Notes under the pieces: generated by a model
Seen by the model: the letters and a program-made list of their open reading frames with translations, nothing else
The model's database searches: none
Told to the model about the DNA's origin: nothing
Source of the DNA: Candidatus Gastranaerophilales bacterium
GTDB taxonomy: Bacteria > Cyanobacteriota > Vampirovibrionia > Gastranaerophilales > Gastranaerophilaceae
Assembly (NCBI GenBank): GCA_944322855.1
Contig: CALUQG010000002.1
Coordinates: forward strand, 1-64,000
Reading direction: 5' to 3'
Length of the DNA stretch: 64,000 nt
Program-made: the position numbers and the translations under genes
Shown: positions 7,066-15,193 of the stretch, piece by piece
How the letters are laid out: each line of letters begins with the position of its first letter
Numbering within the stretch: the first letter of the stretch is position 1

Positions 7066-8352
7066 TTATTTGCCAATGATTTTTAAGAACTCTTTTGTAG
7101 AGTAAATATCTTTAATAACGAAAATCGTTGAACCTGTTGCTTTTTCAACATCTTTCACGGTCAAGCCGTCAAGAAAATCCGCAGTATAAGGACGGAGCAT
7201 AATAGACGGGATAATGAGATTTTTTATATTTTTGTCTTTTGTTTGTTCAATTAAATCATTTCCGGTAATCAATCCTGCTACAGTAACGTTCTCTCCAAAA
7301 AAATTATTTTTTAGTTCAATAATTTTGCAATTGAGATTTTCTATTTTATTTAATTCGCTGATTATATTTTTCATAACTTTATTTGCACTTTGTGATACGG
7401 CAAAATAAAGTTCTTTAGGGGAGCTTATTGCTTTTGGGAGTTTCTTTTTTGTCTTTTCAAAATCATCAATGAGAAGTCTCAATGCACCAACACCATCTTC
7501 AAGTTGAGAAAAATTTCCGTAATATTTTTTTTCAGGTATCGGATAATCAGCTTTGATAAAAAATTCATCGCTTGCCATTGCTATATGTTTTTTTAATTTT
7601 TTATTGAATTTTTCAATTTGTTTAATAACATGCAAAGCATTTTCAGGTGTTATCAGTTTAAGATTATTCTTGTGAAAACGTGTAATACCGACAGGTACAA
7701 CAGCGACGGATTGAATTATTGATGAAAAATTTTCCAAATCGCTGAATGTTCTTTCCAATTCTTTTCCGTCATTATATCCCGGGCACAATACAATCTGTGC
7801 ATGTATAGGTATATCAGCTTTTTTTAGCCATTCTAAATCTTTCAGTATGTTTGCTGCCTTTGGATTTCTTAACATATTGGCTCTGAGTTCCGGATTAGTC
7901 GTATGAACTGATACATACAATGGCCCCAGATGAAGCTTTCCGATACGTTCTTTGTCTTTTTGTGTAAGATTTGTAAGCGTTATATATGTTCCTTGAAGGT
8001 ATGAGAGTCTGTAATCATCATCTTTTATATAAAGAGATTTTCTCAAACCCTCGGGTTGTTGATCTACAAAACAAAATATGCAGTGATTTGTGCAGGGCTT
8101 TATTCTGTCAAAAACCGCAGAGTCAAACACAATTCCCAAATCTTCATCAAAATCTTTTTCTATTTCATAGACTTCTATTTCACCATTGAGTTTTTCAATT
8201 TCAATTTCTATATCTTCGGAGCAGACAAGATACCTGTAATCAATCATATCTTGCGGTTTTTCGCCATTTATTGAAATTATTTTTTCACCGGCTTGAAAAT
8301 CAAGTTCCTGCGCAATTGAGCCGTTTAAAATTTCTGAAATAACAGCAGGCAT
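7066..8352 (-). CDS. DUF512 radical SAM protein with N-terminal PDZ-like domain
   Basis: Members of this family (TIGR03279/DUF512) are putative iron-sulfur oxidoreductases of unknown reaction, described first from Cyanobacteria. The N-terminal 60 residues form a PDZ-like domain (AQELDFQAGEKIISING). Next comes the radical SAM cluster motif CTNHCIFC (CX3CX2C) near residue 92, then a TIM-barrel-like middle (TYITLTNLT, LYVSVHTTNPELR), and the C-terminal DUF512 domain with LITGNDL and PSIMLRPYTADFLDG. The length of 428 residues is typical. The ATG overlaps the stop codon of padR by one base (TAATG), so the two are translationally coupled. Confidence 0.92.
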   Translation of the reverse strand: MPAVISEILNGSIAQELDFQAGEKIISINGEKPQDMIDYRYLVCSEDIEIEIEKLNGEIEVYEIEKDFDEDLGIVFDSAVFDRIKPCTNHCIFCFVDQQPEGLRKSLYIKDDDYRLSYLQGTYITLTNLTQKDKERIGKLHLGPLYVSVHTTNPELRANMLRNPKAANILKDLEWLKKADIPIHAQIVLCPGYNDGKELERTFSDLENFSSIIQSVAVVPVGITRFHKNNLKLITPENALHVIKQIEKFNKKLKKHIAMASDEFFIKADYPIPEKKYYGNFSQLEDGVGALRLLIDDFEKTKKKLPKAISSPKELYFAVSQSANKVMKNIISELNKIENLNCKIIELKNNFFGENVTVAGLITGNDLIEQTKDKNIKNLIIPSIMLRPYTADFLDGLTVKDVEKATGSTIFVIKDIYSTKEFLKIIGK

Positions 8353-8861
8353 TATTCTGACCTCAGCTCTTCTAACAAAGTTTTATAATTCTTTATATCA
8401 TCTATATTTTTTTTCAATAATGAAAGTTGATATTTGTCATAGCTTATATATTCATCGTCAAGAGCATTTTGTAAATCTAAATTAAAAGACTCTAGTTTTA
8501 TAAGCGCATCCTGTATAAAAGTTTCTTTTAATTCGTTGTCTAAAATGGACATAACAGAAATTTTGGATTGCAATTCCGTAAAAAATAATGTCGGGTTATC
8601 ACTCAACGGTGTAAAAAATAAATCATTGAATTTTTTCTGCCAGTGTAAAGAGAGACTGTAAAATGTGGATTTTTTTCCTCCTTGAGAAAAATTGTTTCTG
8701 ATTTCTACAACATTTGCTTTCAAAAGTCTTTTCAAAGCAGGGTGAAGAGTTCCAATGCTCGGCTTTGTAAAATAACCGAATTTTTCAATAATATCAGAAC
8801 GTAAAGAGTATAATGTACGTTCACGTTTTTTTAAACTGTATAAAATCAGAAGTTCAATCAT
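8352..8861 (-). CDS. PadR-family transcriptional regulator
   Basis: The 169-residue protein has an N-terminal winged helix (about 1-85) with the PadR pattern: LLILYSLKKRERTLYSL, then SIGTLHPALKRLLKANVV for the recognition helix and the wing GGKKSTFYSLS. A helical C-terminal dimerisation domain follows. PadR proteins usually repress a neighbouring gene in response to a small ligand. Here the gene is transcribed with the DUF512 gene and divergently from dut, so one or both may be targets. There is no ribosome binding site; instead an extended -10 (TGCTATTCT) ends six bases before the ATG, pointing to a leaderless mRNA. Confidence 0.8.
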   Translation of the reverse strand: MIELLILYSLKKRERTLYSLRSDIIEKFGYFTKPSIGTLHPALKRLLKANVVEIRNNFSQGGKKSTFYSLSLHWQKKFNDLFFTPLSDNPTLFFTELQSKISVMSILDNELKETFIQDALIKLESFNLDLQNALDDEYISYDKYQLSLLKKNIDDIKNYKTLLEELRSE

Positions 8862-8867
8862 ACAAAT

Positions 8868-8873
8868 AGAATA
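8868..8873 (-). promoter_or_regulatory. Extended -10 of padR directly before the start codon
   Basis: On the minus strand TGC-TATTCT is followed by six bases and then the ATG. A start site six to seven bases after the -10 would fall on or next to the A of ATG, and no Shine-Dalgarno sequence exists. Confidence 0.5.
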
Positions 8874-8929
8874 GCATAAAATTTTCTTAAAAATATGAAT
8901 TGCAGTTTTTTTATCTTGAAAATAAAAAA

Positions 8930-8958
8930 TTGAAAAATTAGAAACCTTACTCTATAAT
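8930..8958 (+). promoter_or_regulatory. Promoter of dut (probably leaderless mRNA)
   Basis: TTGAAA at 8930-8935 and TATAAT at 8953-8958 are separated by 17 bases, a near-consensus sigma-70 promoter. The dut ATG starts at 8965, only six bases after the -10, with no ribosome binding site. The predicted transcription start coincides with the start codon. Confidence 0.7.
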
Positions 8959-8964
8959 CGAACA

Positions 8965-9411
8965 ATGAACGAAATTGAATTAAAAGTCTTTAAATTAAAT
9001 GAAAATGTGATTGTTCCTTCATATCAAACAGAAGGGGCGGCCGGGATGGATTTATGTGCATTTTTGGATAATCCCGTAACATTGAAATCTCTTGAAAGAA
9101 CGCTAATACCAACAGGTATAAAAATTGAACTTCCTTCTGGATATGAGGCTCAGGTTCGTCCCAGATCCGGAATGTCTATAAAACACGGGATTACACTTGT
9201 GAATTGTGTTGGCACGATAGACGAGGATTATCGTGGTGAGGTTTGTGTACCTGTGATTAATTTGTCAAAGGAAGATTTTACAATAAACAATGGTGATAGA
9301 ATTGCCCAGATGGTTATTTCACCGGTTACAAAAGCGGAAATAAATATTGTTCAGAAATTGTCAGACACCAAAAGAGGCGAAGGCGGTTTCGGCTCAACCG
9401 GAAAAAATTAA
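8965..9411 (+). CDS. dut: Deoxyuridine 5'-triphosphate nucleotidohydrolase (dUTPase)
   Basis: The enzyme hydrolyses dUTP to dUMP and pyrophosphate, keeping uracil out of DNA and supplying dUMP for thymidylate synthesis. The 148-residue trimeric dUTPase carries all five motifs in order: AAGMDLCA, PRSGMS, VGTIDEDYRGE (catalytic Asp), GDRIAQMV, and the C-terminal arm RGEGGFGSTG that closes over the active site. Its length matches bacterial Dut. It is divergent from padR and is followed 30 bases later by serB. Confidence 0.97.
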   Translation: MNEIELKVFKLNENVIVPSYQTEGAAGMDLCAFLDNPVTLKSLERTLIPTGIKIELPSGYEAQVRPRSGMSIKHGITLVNCVGTIDEDYRGEVCVPVINLSKEDFTINNGDRIAQMVISPVTKAEINIVQKLSDTKRGEGGFGSTGKN

Positions 9412-9441
9412 AGTGGTATTTTATATAAAGGCATAATATTA

Positions 9442-10065
9442 GTGAACAAGCTGGCTGTATTTGATTTTGATTCAACTCTGATGGATGGAGAAACTATAGA
9501 GATAATTGCTGATGAGCTCGGTTTGAAAGATGAAGTATCAAAAATCACTACAAAAGCAATGAATGGAGAATTGGACTTTTTTGACAGTTTGACCTACAGA
9601 GTTTCCCTGTTAAAAGGCATAAAAGTTTCCAAAGTTGATGAAATTTGTCATAATCTGCCATATATGAAAGGTGCAAAAGAAGCAATTTCCGGTTTGAAAA
9701 AACTCGGGTATACAGTTGTCTGCTTTTCAGGCGGTTTTCAAAATGCGACTAATTATGCAAGAAATATACTTGGATATGATGCTGATTTTTCAAATATTTT
9801 GCATTCAAAAGGCGGCATATTAACCGGCCAAGTCGGGGGCGAAATGATGTTTTCAAATAGCAAAGGGCTTATGCTTCAAAGATTACAAAGACTTTTGAAT
9901 GTATCTTGTGCCAATACTGTAGCTGTTGGCGATGGGGCTAATGATTTGAGCATGTTTGAGTATGCTTCAACAAAAATTTCTTTTTGCGCAAAACCTGTTT
10001 TGAAAAAGGCTGCAACTATATGTATTGAAGAAAAAAATCTGGCAGTTATTCCAGATTTGATATAG
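9442..10065 (+). CDS. serB: Phosphoserine phosphatase, HAD superfamily
   Basis: It catalyses the last step of serine biosynthesis, O-phosphoserine to serine. HAD motif I is DFDSTLMDGE (nucleophile Asp and acid Asp), motif II is SGGF, and motif IV is GDGANDLSM. The helical cap follows motif I (TTKAMNGELDFFDSLTYRV), as in SerB. At 207 residues it is the single-domain form without an N-terminal ACT domain. The start is GTG; upstream only a weak AAAGG and a CATAAT box are present. It sits just ahead of hom and thrC, and the three form an amino-acid biosynthesis group. Confidence 0.9.
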   Translation: MNKLAVFDFDSTLMDGETIEIIADELGLKDEVSKITTKAMNGELDFFDSLTYRVSLLKGIKVSKVDEICHNLPYMKGAKEAISGLKKLGYTVVCFSGGFQNATNYARNILGYDADFSNILHSKGGILTGQVGGEMMFSNSKGLMLQRLQRLLNVSCANTVAVGDGANDLSMFEYASTKISFCAKPVLKKAATICIEEKNLAVIPDLI

Positions 10066-10122
10066 TGGCAGCAAGGTGTTTTTGTGGTTTAATATTTATA
10101 AAAATTCTATGGAGTTTAATAA

Positions 10123-11400
10123 ATGTCTGAAAACAAAAAAGTTAAATTGGGTCTCATTGGCCTTGGAACTGTCGGCACAGGTGTTGTTAAGGTGCTTGCT
10201 GATTTTCCGGATATTGAAATAAAGAAAATTGCCGTAAAAAATATCAATAAAAAAAGAAATATTGAAAATCTGGATATGTCTATACTCACTACAGATCCTT
10301 TTGAGATAGTAAATGATCCTGAAATTGATGTTGTTGTGGAAGTGATTGGCGGAATTAGCCCTGCATATGAACTTTTGACAACCGCTGTAAAAAACAGAAA
10401 ACATATTGTTACTGCTAATAAAGAACTTCTTGCAAAAAAAGGCGAGCCTTTGTTTAAACTGGCAAAAGAATATAATGTTGCAATACTATACGAAGCGGCA
10501 ATTGCCGGAGGTATTCCTATTATTATGCCCATAAAAACAACACTTGCCGGCAATAAAATTAATAAAATAGAAGCAATCCTAAACGGAACAACAAATTATA
10601 TTCTGACAAAAATGGAAAAAAACGGAGTTTCATACGAAGAAGTATTAAAAGAAGCGCAGGAACTTGGCTATGCGGAAACTGACCCGACAGGCGATGTTGA
10701 GGGATATGATTCTGCATACAAAATTGCAACACTTGCAACAATAGGCCTTAACAGACGAGTCGATATCAATAAAATCTATAGAGAAGGTATTACAAAAATC
10801 AGTGCAAATGATATGAAATTTGCGAAAGAACTCGGATATAAAATAAAATTAATTGCTCTTGCAAGGCTTTTGGAAAATGACAAAGTGGATGTAAGAGTTC
10901 ATCCTATGCTTGTTTCTGTTAAAGACTGTCTTTCTGAAATCAATGGGGTTACAAACAGTGTAGTATTGGAAGGTTTTCCTGTCGGAAGAGTCATGATGGC
11001 TGGCCCGGGAGCCGGTGAATTCCCTACAGCAAGCTCTGTAGTAGGAGATATTCTTGTTATTGTGAAAAGCATAGGCTCAGAAAAACTTCTCCCTATGATG
11101 GAATGTCATCATAGCGTTGCGGCAAATCAGATAGATATAAAAGACACTGCCAACAAATATTATATTTCTATAACCGCAGCAAATACAACTGGTGTTATCG
11201 GTGCTGTTGGTGAAATATGCGGAAGACACAATATTAGCCTTGCAAGTGTTTTGCAAAAAGGCATAGGCAAAGAAAACACCGCAGAAATTGTTATTATTAC
11301 AGAAATATGTAAAGAAAGTGATGTTAATTCTGCAATAGAGGAATTAAAAAATAATCCGCATATTGTAAGAATAAATAATTTGATAAGAGTAATGGAGTAA
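10123..11400 (+). CDS. hom: Homoserine dehydrogenase with C-terminal ACT domain
   Basis: The enzyme reduces aspartate semialdehyde to homoserine using NAD(P)H, the branch step toward threonine and methionine. The N-terminal Rossmann motif is [12 protein letters not shown]. The catalytic domain contains [23 protein letters not shown] and [15 protein letters not shown], typical of the family, with lysine and aspartate catalytic residues. The last 75 residues form an ACT domain ([20 protein letters not shown]), which in relatives gives feedback inhibition by threonine. The start has GGAG nine bases upstream. The stop is four bases before thrC, so the two are co-transcribed. Confidence 0.96.
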   Translation: MSENKKVKLGLIGLGTVGTGVVKVLADFPDIEIKKIAVKNINKKRNIENLDMSILTTDPFEIVNDPEIDVVVEVIGGISPAYELLTTAVKNRKHIVTANKELLAKKGEPLFKLAKEYNVAILYEAAIAGGIPIIMPIKTTLAGNKINKIEAILNGTTNYILTKMEKNGVSYEEVLKEAQELGYAETDPTGDVEGYDSAYKIATLATIGLNRRVDINKIYREGITKISANDMKFAKELGYKIKLIALARLLENDKVDVRVHPMLVSVKDCLSEINGVTNSVVLEGFPVGRVMMAGPGAGEFPTASSVVGDILVIVKSIGSEKLLPMMECHHSVAANQIDIKDTANKYYISITAANTTGVIGAVGEICGRHNISLASVLQKGIGKENTAEIVIITEICKESDVNSAIEELKNNPHIVRINNLIRVME

Positions 11401-11404
11401 AATC

Positions 11405-12493
11405 ATGGAAAAATTTGAGCAAAAAGGACACTATCAAGGCCTGATAAACAGATATAGACAATATTTGCCTGTTTCGGATACAACAGAAATTGTTACGCTC
11501 AATGAAGGTAATACTCCGTTGATTAAAGCTGATAATCTAGCAAAGAAAATCGGACTTGATAAAATGCAATGCGAAATTTACCTGAAATTTGAAGGTGCAA
11601 ATCCAACAGGAAGTTTCAAAGATCGTGGAATGACTATGGCTGTGACAAAAGCCAAAGAAGATGGAGCCAAAGCCGTAATCTGTGCATCTACCGGCAATAC
11701 TTCCGCTGCTGCGGCTGCTTATGCAGCAAAAGCCGGCATGAAAGCATACGTTCTTATTCCTGACGGTTATATAGCACTCGGAAAATTATCTCAGGCAATG
11801 ATGTATGGAGCTGAAATTATTGCGATAAAAGGTAATTTTGATGAGGCTCTCGAAAGAGTAATTGAAATTTCTAAAAATTATCCTGTTACTCTTGTAAATT
11901 CTGTTAATCCATACAGGATTGAAGGTCAAAAGACAGGTGCATTTGAAATATGCGAGGCTCTTGGTGATGCTCCTGATTATCATTTTATTCCTGTAGGTAA
12001 TGCAGGCAATATAACGGCTTATTTCAAGGGATATGAGGAATTTTTGTCACTGGGTAAAATTTCGCATCTGCCTAAAATGATGGGGTTTGAAGCTGAAGGT
12101 GCAGCAGCCATAGTTAAAGGAGAAAGAATAATGAAGCCCGAAACTATTGCTACTGCAATCAGAATAGGCAACCCTGCAAGCTGGAAACAGGCAGAAAATG
12201 CAAGAGACAAGTCAGGCGGAGTTATTAACTTTGTTAATGATGACGAGATTGTTGAAGCATACAGACTTATTGCCGCAAATGAAGGCATCCTTTGTGAACC
12301 GGCTAGCGCAGCATCTGTTGCAGGTGTGATAAAGGCTTTGAAACTCGGGCTTGTTGAAGACAACAAAAAAATTGTTTGTATCTTAACAGGAAACGGTCTA
12401 AAAGATCCTGATTCCGCTATAAACTATTCCGGCTGTGAAGTTAAGAAAACTTCCGCCGAGCTTCAAGATATAGTTAAAGTTATGAATTTTTAA
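11405..12493 (+). CDS. thrC: Threonine synthase
   Basis: This PLP enzyme converts O-phosphohomoserine to threonine. The PLP lysine lies in [13 protein letters not shown] near residue 65, the phosphate-binding segment is [14 protein letters not shown], and the C-terminal region has [10 protein letters not shown]. At 362 residues it belongs to the shorter bacterial/plant-type group. Its ribosome binding site (GGAGT) lies at the end of hom. There is no thrB (homoserine kinase) beside it in this window. No terminator with a T run follows; the next feature is the inverted repeat ahead of the methyltransferase. Confidence 0.95.
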   Translation: MEKFEQKGHYQGLINRYRQYLPVSDTTEIVTLNEGNTPLIKADNLAKKIGLDKMQCEIYLKFEGANPTGSFKDRGMTMAVTKAKEDGAKAVICASTGNTSAAAAAYAAKAGMKAYVLIPDGYIALGKLSQAMMYGAEIIAIKGNFDEALERVIEISKNYPVTLVNSVNPYRIEGQKTGAFEICEALGDAPDYHFIPVGNAGNITAYFKGYEEFLSLGKISHLPKMMGFEAEGAAAIVKGERIMKPETIATAIRIGNPASWKQAENARDKSGGVINFVNDDEIVEAYRLIAANEGILCEPASAASVAGVIKALKLGLVEDNKKIVCILTGNGLKDPDSAINYSGCEVKKTSAELQDIVKVMNF

Positions 12494-12519
12494 TAAAACT
12501 CATCTATATATTTGATTTT

Positions 12520-12569
12520 AAATCCTTAATATTTCTTTATACTAAAGTTGTAAAGAAGATTAAGGATTT
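12520..12569 (+). promoter_or_regulatory. Inverted repeat around the methyltransferase promoter and ribosome binding site
   Basis: AAATCCTTAAT at 12520-12530 is exactly complementary to ATTAAGGATTT at 12559-12569. The -10 box TATACT (12538-12543) lies between the arms, and the right arm contains the ribosome binding site (TAAGG) of the following TTG-start gene. If transcription starts near 12550 the left arm is not in the mRNA, so the repeat would act as a DNA operator; if a longer read-through transcript from thrC is made it could form a hairpin hiding the binding site. Confidence 0.55.
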
Positions 12570-12573
12570 AATT

Positions 12574-13458
12574 TTGGCTACTCGTAAAACAAATTTAAAA
12601 ACAAAAATTTCTGTATCAAAACCGGATTTGCGTGTTGCAGAAAAGCCTGAACAACCGTTTACAAAACCGTATAATGATATAGACTTGAATAACTGGAAAG
12701 AATATTCACATATTTTGACCGGTACATTATGGGAATTTCCTAATCGTGACAAGTCTAACGGACATTCCTATGATTACCATGGAAATTATATCCCTCAAAT
12801 TGCACAACAGCTGTATGAACGTTTTACAAAAAAGAATGATATAGTTTTGGATTTGTTTTTTGGTTCTGGAACTTCCGGTATTGAAGCTGTTAACATGAAC
12901 AGAAGATGTATCGGAGTTGAGCTTAAGCAGGATTTAGTTGATTACGTAAGCACAAAATTCGACAAAAAAACTCTTGTTACAGATGTAAATATTATATGCG
13001 GTGACAGCGCTTCATCTGATATAGGATACAAAATACAAGACAGACTTGATGTAATGGGAAGAGAAAAAGCTCAATTTTTAATGCTTCATCCTCCGTATGA
13101 CGACATCATAAAGTTTTCTGACAAAAAGGAAGATTTGTCTAACTGTGCAACTACTGAAGAATTTTATGAACTTTTTGAAAATGTGGCTAGAAACGGTTTT
13201 GAAAAGCTGGAAAAAGGCCGTTTTGCCGCTTTGATAATCGGTGATAAATACTCAAAAGGCCAGTATATTCCTTTGAGTTTTGGATGCCTTGAAAGAATGA
13301 ACAGAGCCGGATTTATTACAAAAGCTATTATTGTAAAAGATATTCAAGGCAATGAAAAAGCAAAAGGCAAACAGGCAAACCTCTGGAGATACAGAGCGCT
13401 GTACGGCGGATTCTACATATTTAAACATGAATATGTTATGGTCTTTCAAAAACCGTAA
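12574..13458 (+). CDS. Orphan DNA methyltransferase, N4/N6-type
   Basis: The 294-residue protein has an AdoMet-binding motif I (VLDLFFGSGTSGIEA, about 90-105), and the following acidic residue in GVEL contacts the cofactor ribose. The catalytic motif IV (about residue 170) reads LHPPYDD, where amino-methyltransferases usually have D/N/S-PP-Y/F/W, so the first position is His. Motif I precedes motif IV. No restriction endonuclease or specificity gene is adjacent, so it is an orphan, possibly an epigenetic regulator or a modification enzyme. The start codon is TTG with TAAGG upstream. It overlaps the convergent SpeE-like gene by 13 bases. An RNA target cannot be excluded. Confidence 0.75.
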   Translation: MATRKTNLKTKISVSKPDLRVAEKPEQPFTKPYNDIDLNNWKEYSHILTGTLWEFPNRDKSNGHSYDYHGNYIPQIAQQLYERFTKKNDIVLDLFFGSGTSGIEAVNMNRRCIGVELKQDLVDYVSTKFDKKTLVTDVNIICGDSASSDIGYKIQDRLDVMGREKAQFLMLHPPYDDIIKFSDKKEDLSNCATTEEFYELFENVARNGFEKLEKGRFAALIIGDKYSKGQYIPLSFGCLERMNRAGFITKAIIVKDIQGNEKAKGKQANLWRYRALYGGFYIFKHEYVMVFQKP

Positions 13459-14333
13459 TAGTCTTTCAAATAAGGTTTTATGTCCAATCCGATTTTTTTA
13501 TAATTTGCAAGTTCGGCTTGTGCATATTTTTTATGTATTACAAAATCAGATTTTGAGGCAATTATAATAACGTTTGTTATGTCTATTACTCTTATATCAA
13601 TATCAAAAAAAGTTTTGTAGTATACTCTGTCTGACTCATCGCCTTTATAGATTGCAACTTTTTTAAAGTTTGACAGATATAAGTTTTTGATTGATTGAAA
13701 AAATGTATTCTTTTTATTTTCAAAATCAGGGCTTGCACACAGATTTGAGACGAAAAGTCCGTTTGAGGAAAGTGATTTTTTTATTGAATTAAAGTATTCG
13801 TCGCTCAAAAATCTGTCATCAATACCTTCATCAGAGGCTACATCAACGACAATTAAATCATATTTCTTTTTGTTTTCTCTTAAATATACAAGTCCGTCTT
13901 GCAGAAAGAAATTTGTATGATTTTCTTTTTTAAATCCGAAAAATTTTGTTGCAATATTCAAAATATTTTCTTCAATATCCACTACATCAATGCTTTTTAA
14001 ATTGGAGAATAATTTTTCCCAGTCATTTATTATTTTCCCTGTTCCAAGACCAATAAGCAGGATATTTTGTATATCAGGATTTATGAGATACGGTATTGTA
14101 AAATAATTTATATAAGGCAGATTGCCCTTGTATGATTTTGTATTTATAAAACCTGCCTGATATGTATCTTTGTAATGAAGAAATCGTCCGATTTCATTTT
14201 CTATAACTTTGATGTTATGAAAATCGGATTGCTTTTTGTACAAAACCCTGTCATCAAAAGATTTTGAGTTTATGATATCAAGAAGATTATCATCAGGTTC
14301 ATGAATTGAAAGATATTCAGGTATTATTATCAT
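13446..14333 (-). CDS. Spermidine-synthase-like methyltransferase-fold protein
   Basis: The 295-residue protein has the SpeE-type Rossmann core: LLIGLGTGKIINDW for the (decarboxylated) AdoMet site, VVDIEENIL for the acidic loop, and YDLIVVDVASDEG where aminopropyltransferases carry the catalytic Asp (usually D-x-x-D-P). Motifs before the core (LPYINYFTIPYLI) resemble the substrate-binding part. Whether it makes a polyamine or belongs to the non-enzymatic spermidine-synthase-like group is open, because the catalytic DSSDP-like motif is altered. A TACAAT box ends seven bases before the ATG and no ribosome binding site is visible. Confidence 0.65.
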   Translation of the reverse strand: MIIIPEYLSIHEPDDNLLDIINSKSFDDRVLYKKQSDFHNIKVIENEIGRFLHYKDTYQAGFINTKSYKGNLPYINYFTIPYLINPDIQNILLIGLGTGKIINDWEKLFSNLKSIDVVDIEENILNIATKFFGFKKENHTNFFLQDGLVYLRENKKKYDLIVVDVASDEGIDDRFLSDEYFNSIKKSLSSNGLFVSNLCASPDFENKKNTFFQSIKNLYLSNFKKVAIYKGDESDRVYYKTFFDIDIRVIDITNVIIIASKSDFVIHKKYAQAELANYKKIGLDIKPYLKDYYGF

Positions 14334-14356
14334 GATTTTTATTGTACATTAAATAT
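14334..14356. promoter_or_regulatory. Overlapping divergent -10 boxes, both genes apparently leaderless
   Basis: Only 23 bases separate the ATG of the SpeE-like gene (minus strand, ends 14333) from the preferred ATG of rsmA (14357). The minus-strand -10 TACAAT occupies 14341-14346 and the plus-strand -10 TACATT occupies 14345-14350, so they overlap. Spacing to the ATG is seven and six bases. Neither gene has a ribosome binding site. Confidence 0.5.
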
Positions 14357-15193
14357 ATGTCAGATTATTTTTTAAGAGCAAAATTATTTAAAACCAAAAA
14401 AAGACTCGGTCAAAATTTTCTTGTTGATGAGTCTGTGATTGAAAGAATTGTACAGGAGGTGTCTCCTGACGATACTGTGCTTGAAATTGGCCCCGGTGCA
14501 GGTTTTGTAACAGAAAATATTGTAAAGAAAGCGAAAAATGTTTATGCTGTTGAAATAGATGAGGATGCAATAGATGCACTGCAGCATATTAGGACTGAAA
14601 AATTTCATTTAATTCATAACGATATTTTAAAAGTCAGTTTGAAAGAGCTGGAAGATACGAAATTTAAGGTCGTTGCAAACATTCCGTATTACATAACCAG
14701 TCCTATTCTCGCTCATTTGCTCGGTGAAATTGATGATTTAAACAACGAAAACAGAAAAAGAATTTCTCAAATTATATTGATGGTGCAGTGGGAAGTGGCT
14801 CAAAGGCTGCTTGCTGATGAAAATTCTCCATCTAAACAATACGGTTTGTTGTCTATTCTTGCTCAATTTAATGCAGATGTTGAACTAATTCAAAAGGTTG
14901 GAAGAAAATCTTTTTATCCTGCACCAAAAGTTGATTCCGCTCTTGTTAAAATTTCCATTAATCAAGAACCGAGAGTAAAAGTACAGGATTATACTTTTTT
15001 GAAAAGAGTTGTAAAAGCTTGTTTTGCTACAAGAAGAAAAAATTTAAAAAATTCTCTTTTAAATGGAGGCTTTTCAAAAGAGCAAGTTACAAAAACACTT
15101 GAAAATCTGAATATACCTGAAAATACAAGAGGGGAAACTCTGAATATAGAAAAACTTGCACAATTGTCAGAGGAGTTGAAAAAGAATTTATGA
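14357..15193 (+). CDS. rsmA: 16S rRNA (adenine(1518)-N(6)/adenine(1519)-N(6))-dimethyltransferase
   Basis: RsmA/KsgA dimethylates two adjacent adenines in the 3' hairpin of 16S rRNA late in 30S maturation. Seen here are KKRLGQNFLVD at the N terminus, motif I LEIGPGAGFVTE, motif IV NIPYYITSPIL with the N-x-P-Y catalytic signature, and the C-terminal helical domain ending CFATRRKNLKNSLL. I chose the ATG (MSDYF) rather than a TTG 15 bases upstream, because of the -10 box position. It overlaps ispE by four bases (ATGA). Confidence 0.96.
   Translation: MSDYFLRAKLFKTKKRLGQNFLVDESVIERIVQEVSPDDTVLEIGPGAGFVTENIVKKAKNVYAVEIDEDAIDALQHIRTEKFHLIHNDILKVSLKELEDTKFKVVANIPYYITSPILAHLLGEIDDLNNENRKRISQIILMVQWEVAQRLLADENSPSKQYGLLSILAQFNADVELIQKVGRKSFYPAPKVDSALVKISINQEPRVKVQDYTFLKRVVKACFATRRKNLKNSLLNGGFSKEQVTKTLENLNIPENTRGETLNIEKLAQLSEELKKNL

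Noticed and set aside
10116-10553. Antisense frame opposite hom
   Set aside because: It mirrors the codon pattern of a well-identified gene and has no promoter or ribosome binding site.
12019-12366. Antisense frame opposite thrC
   Set aside because: Shadow of thrC with low-complexity Ser/Ala composition.
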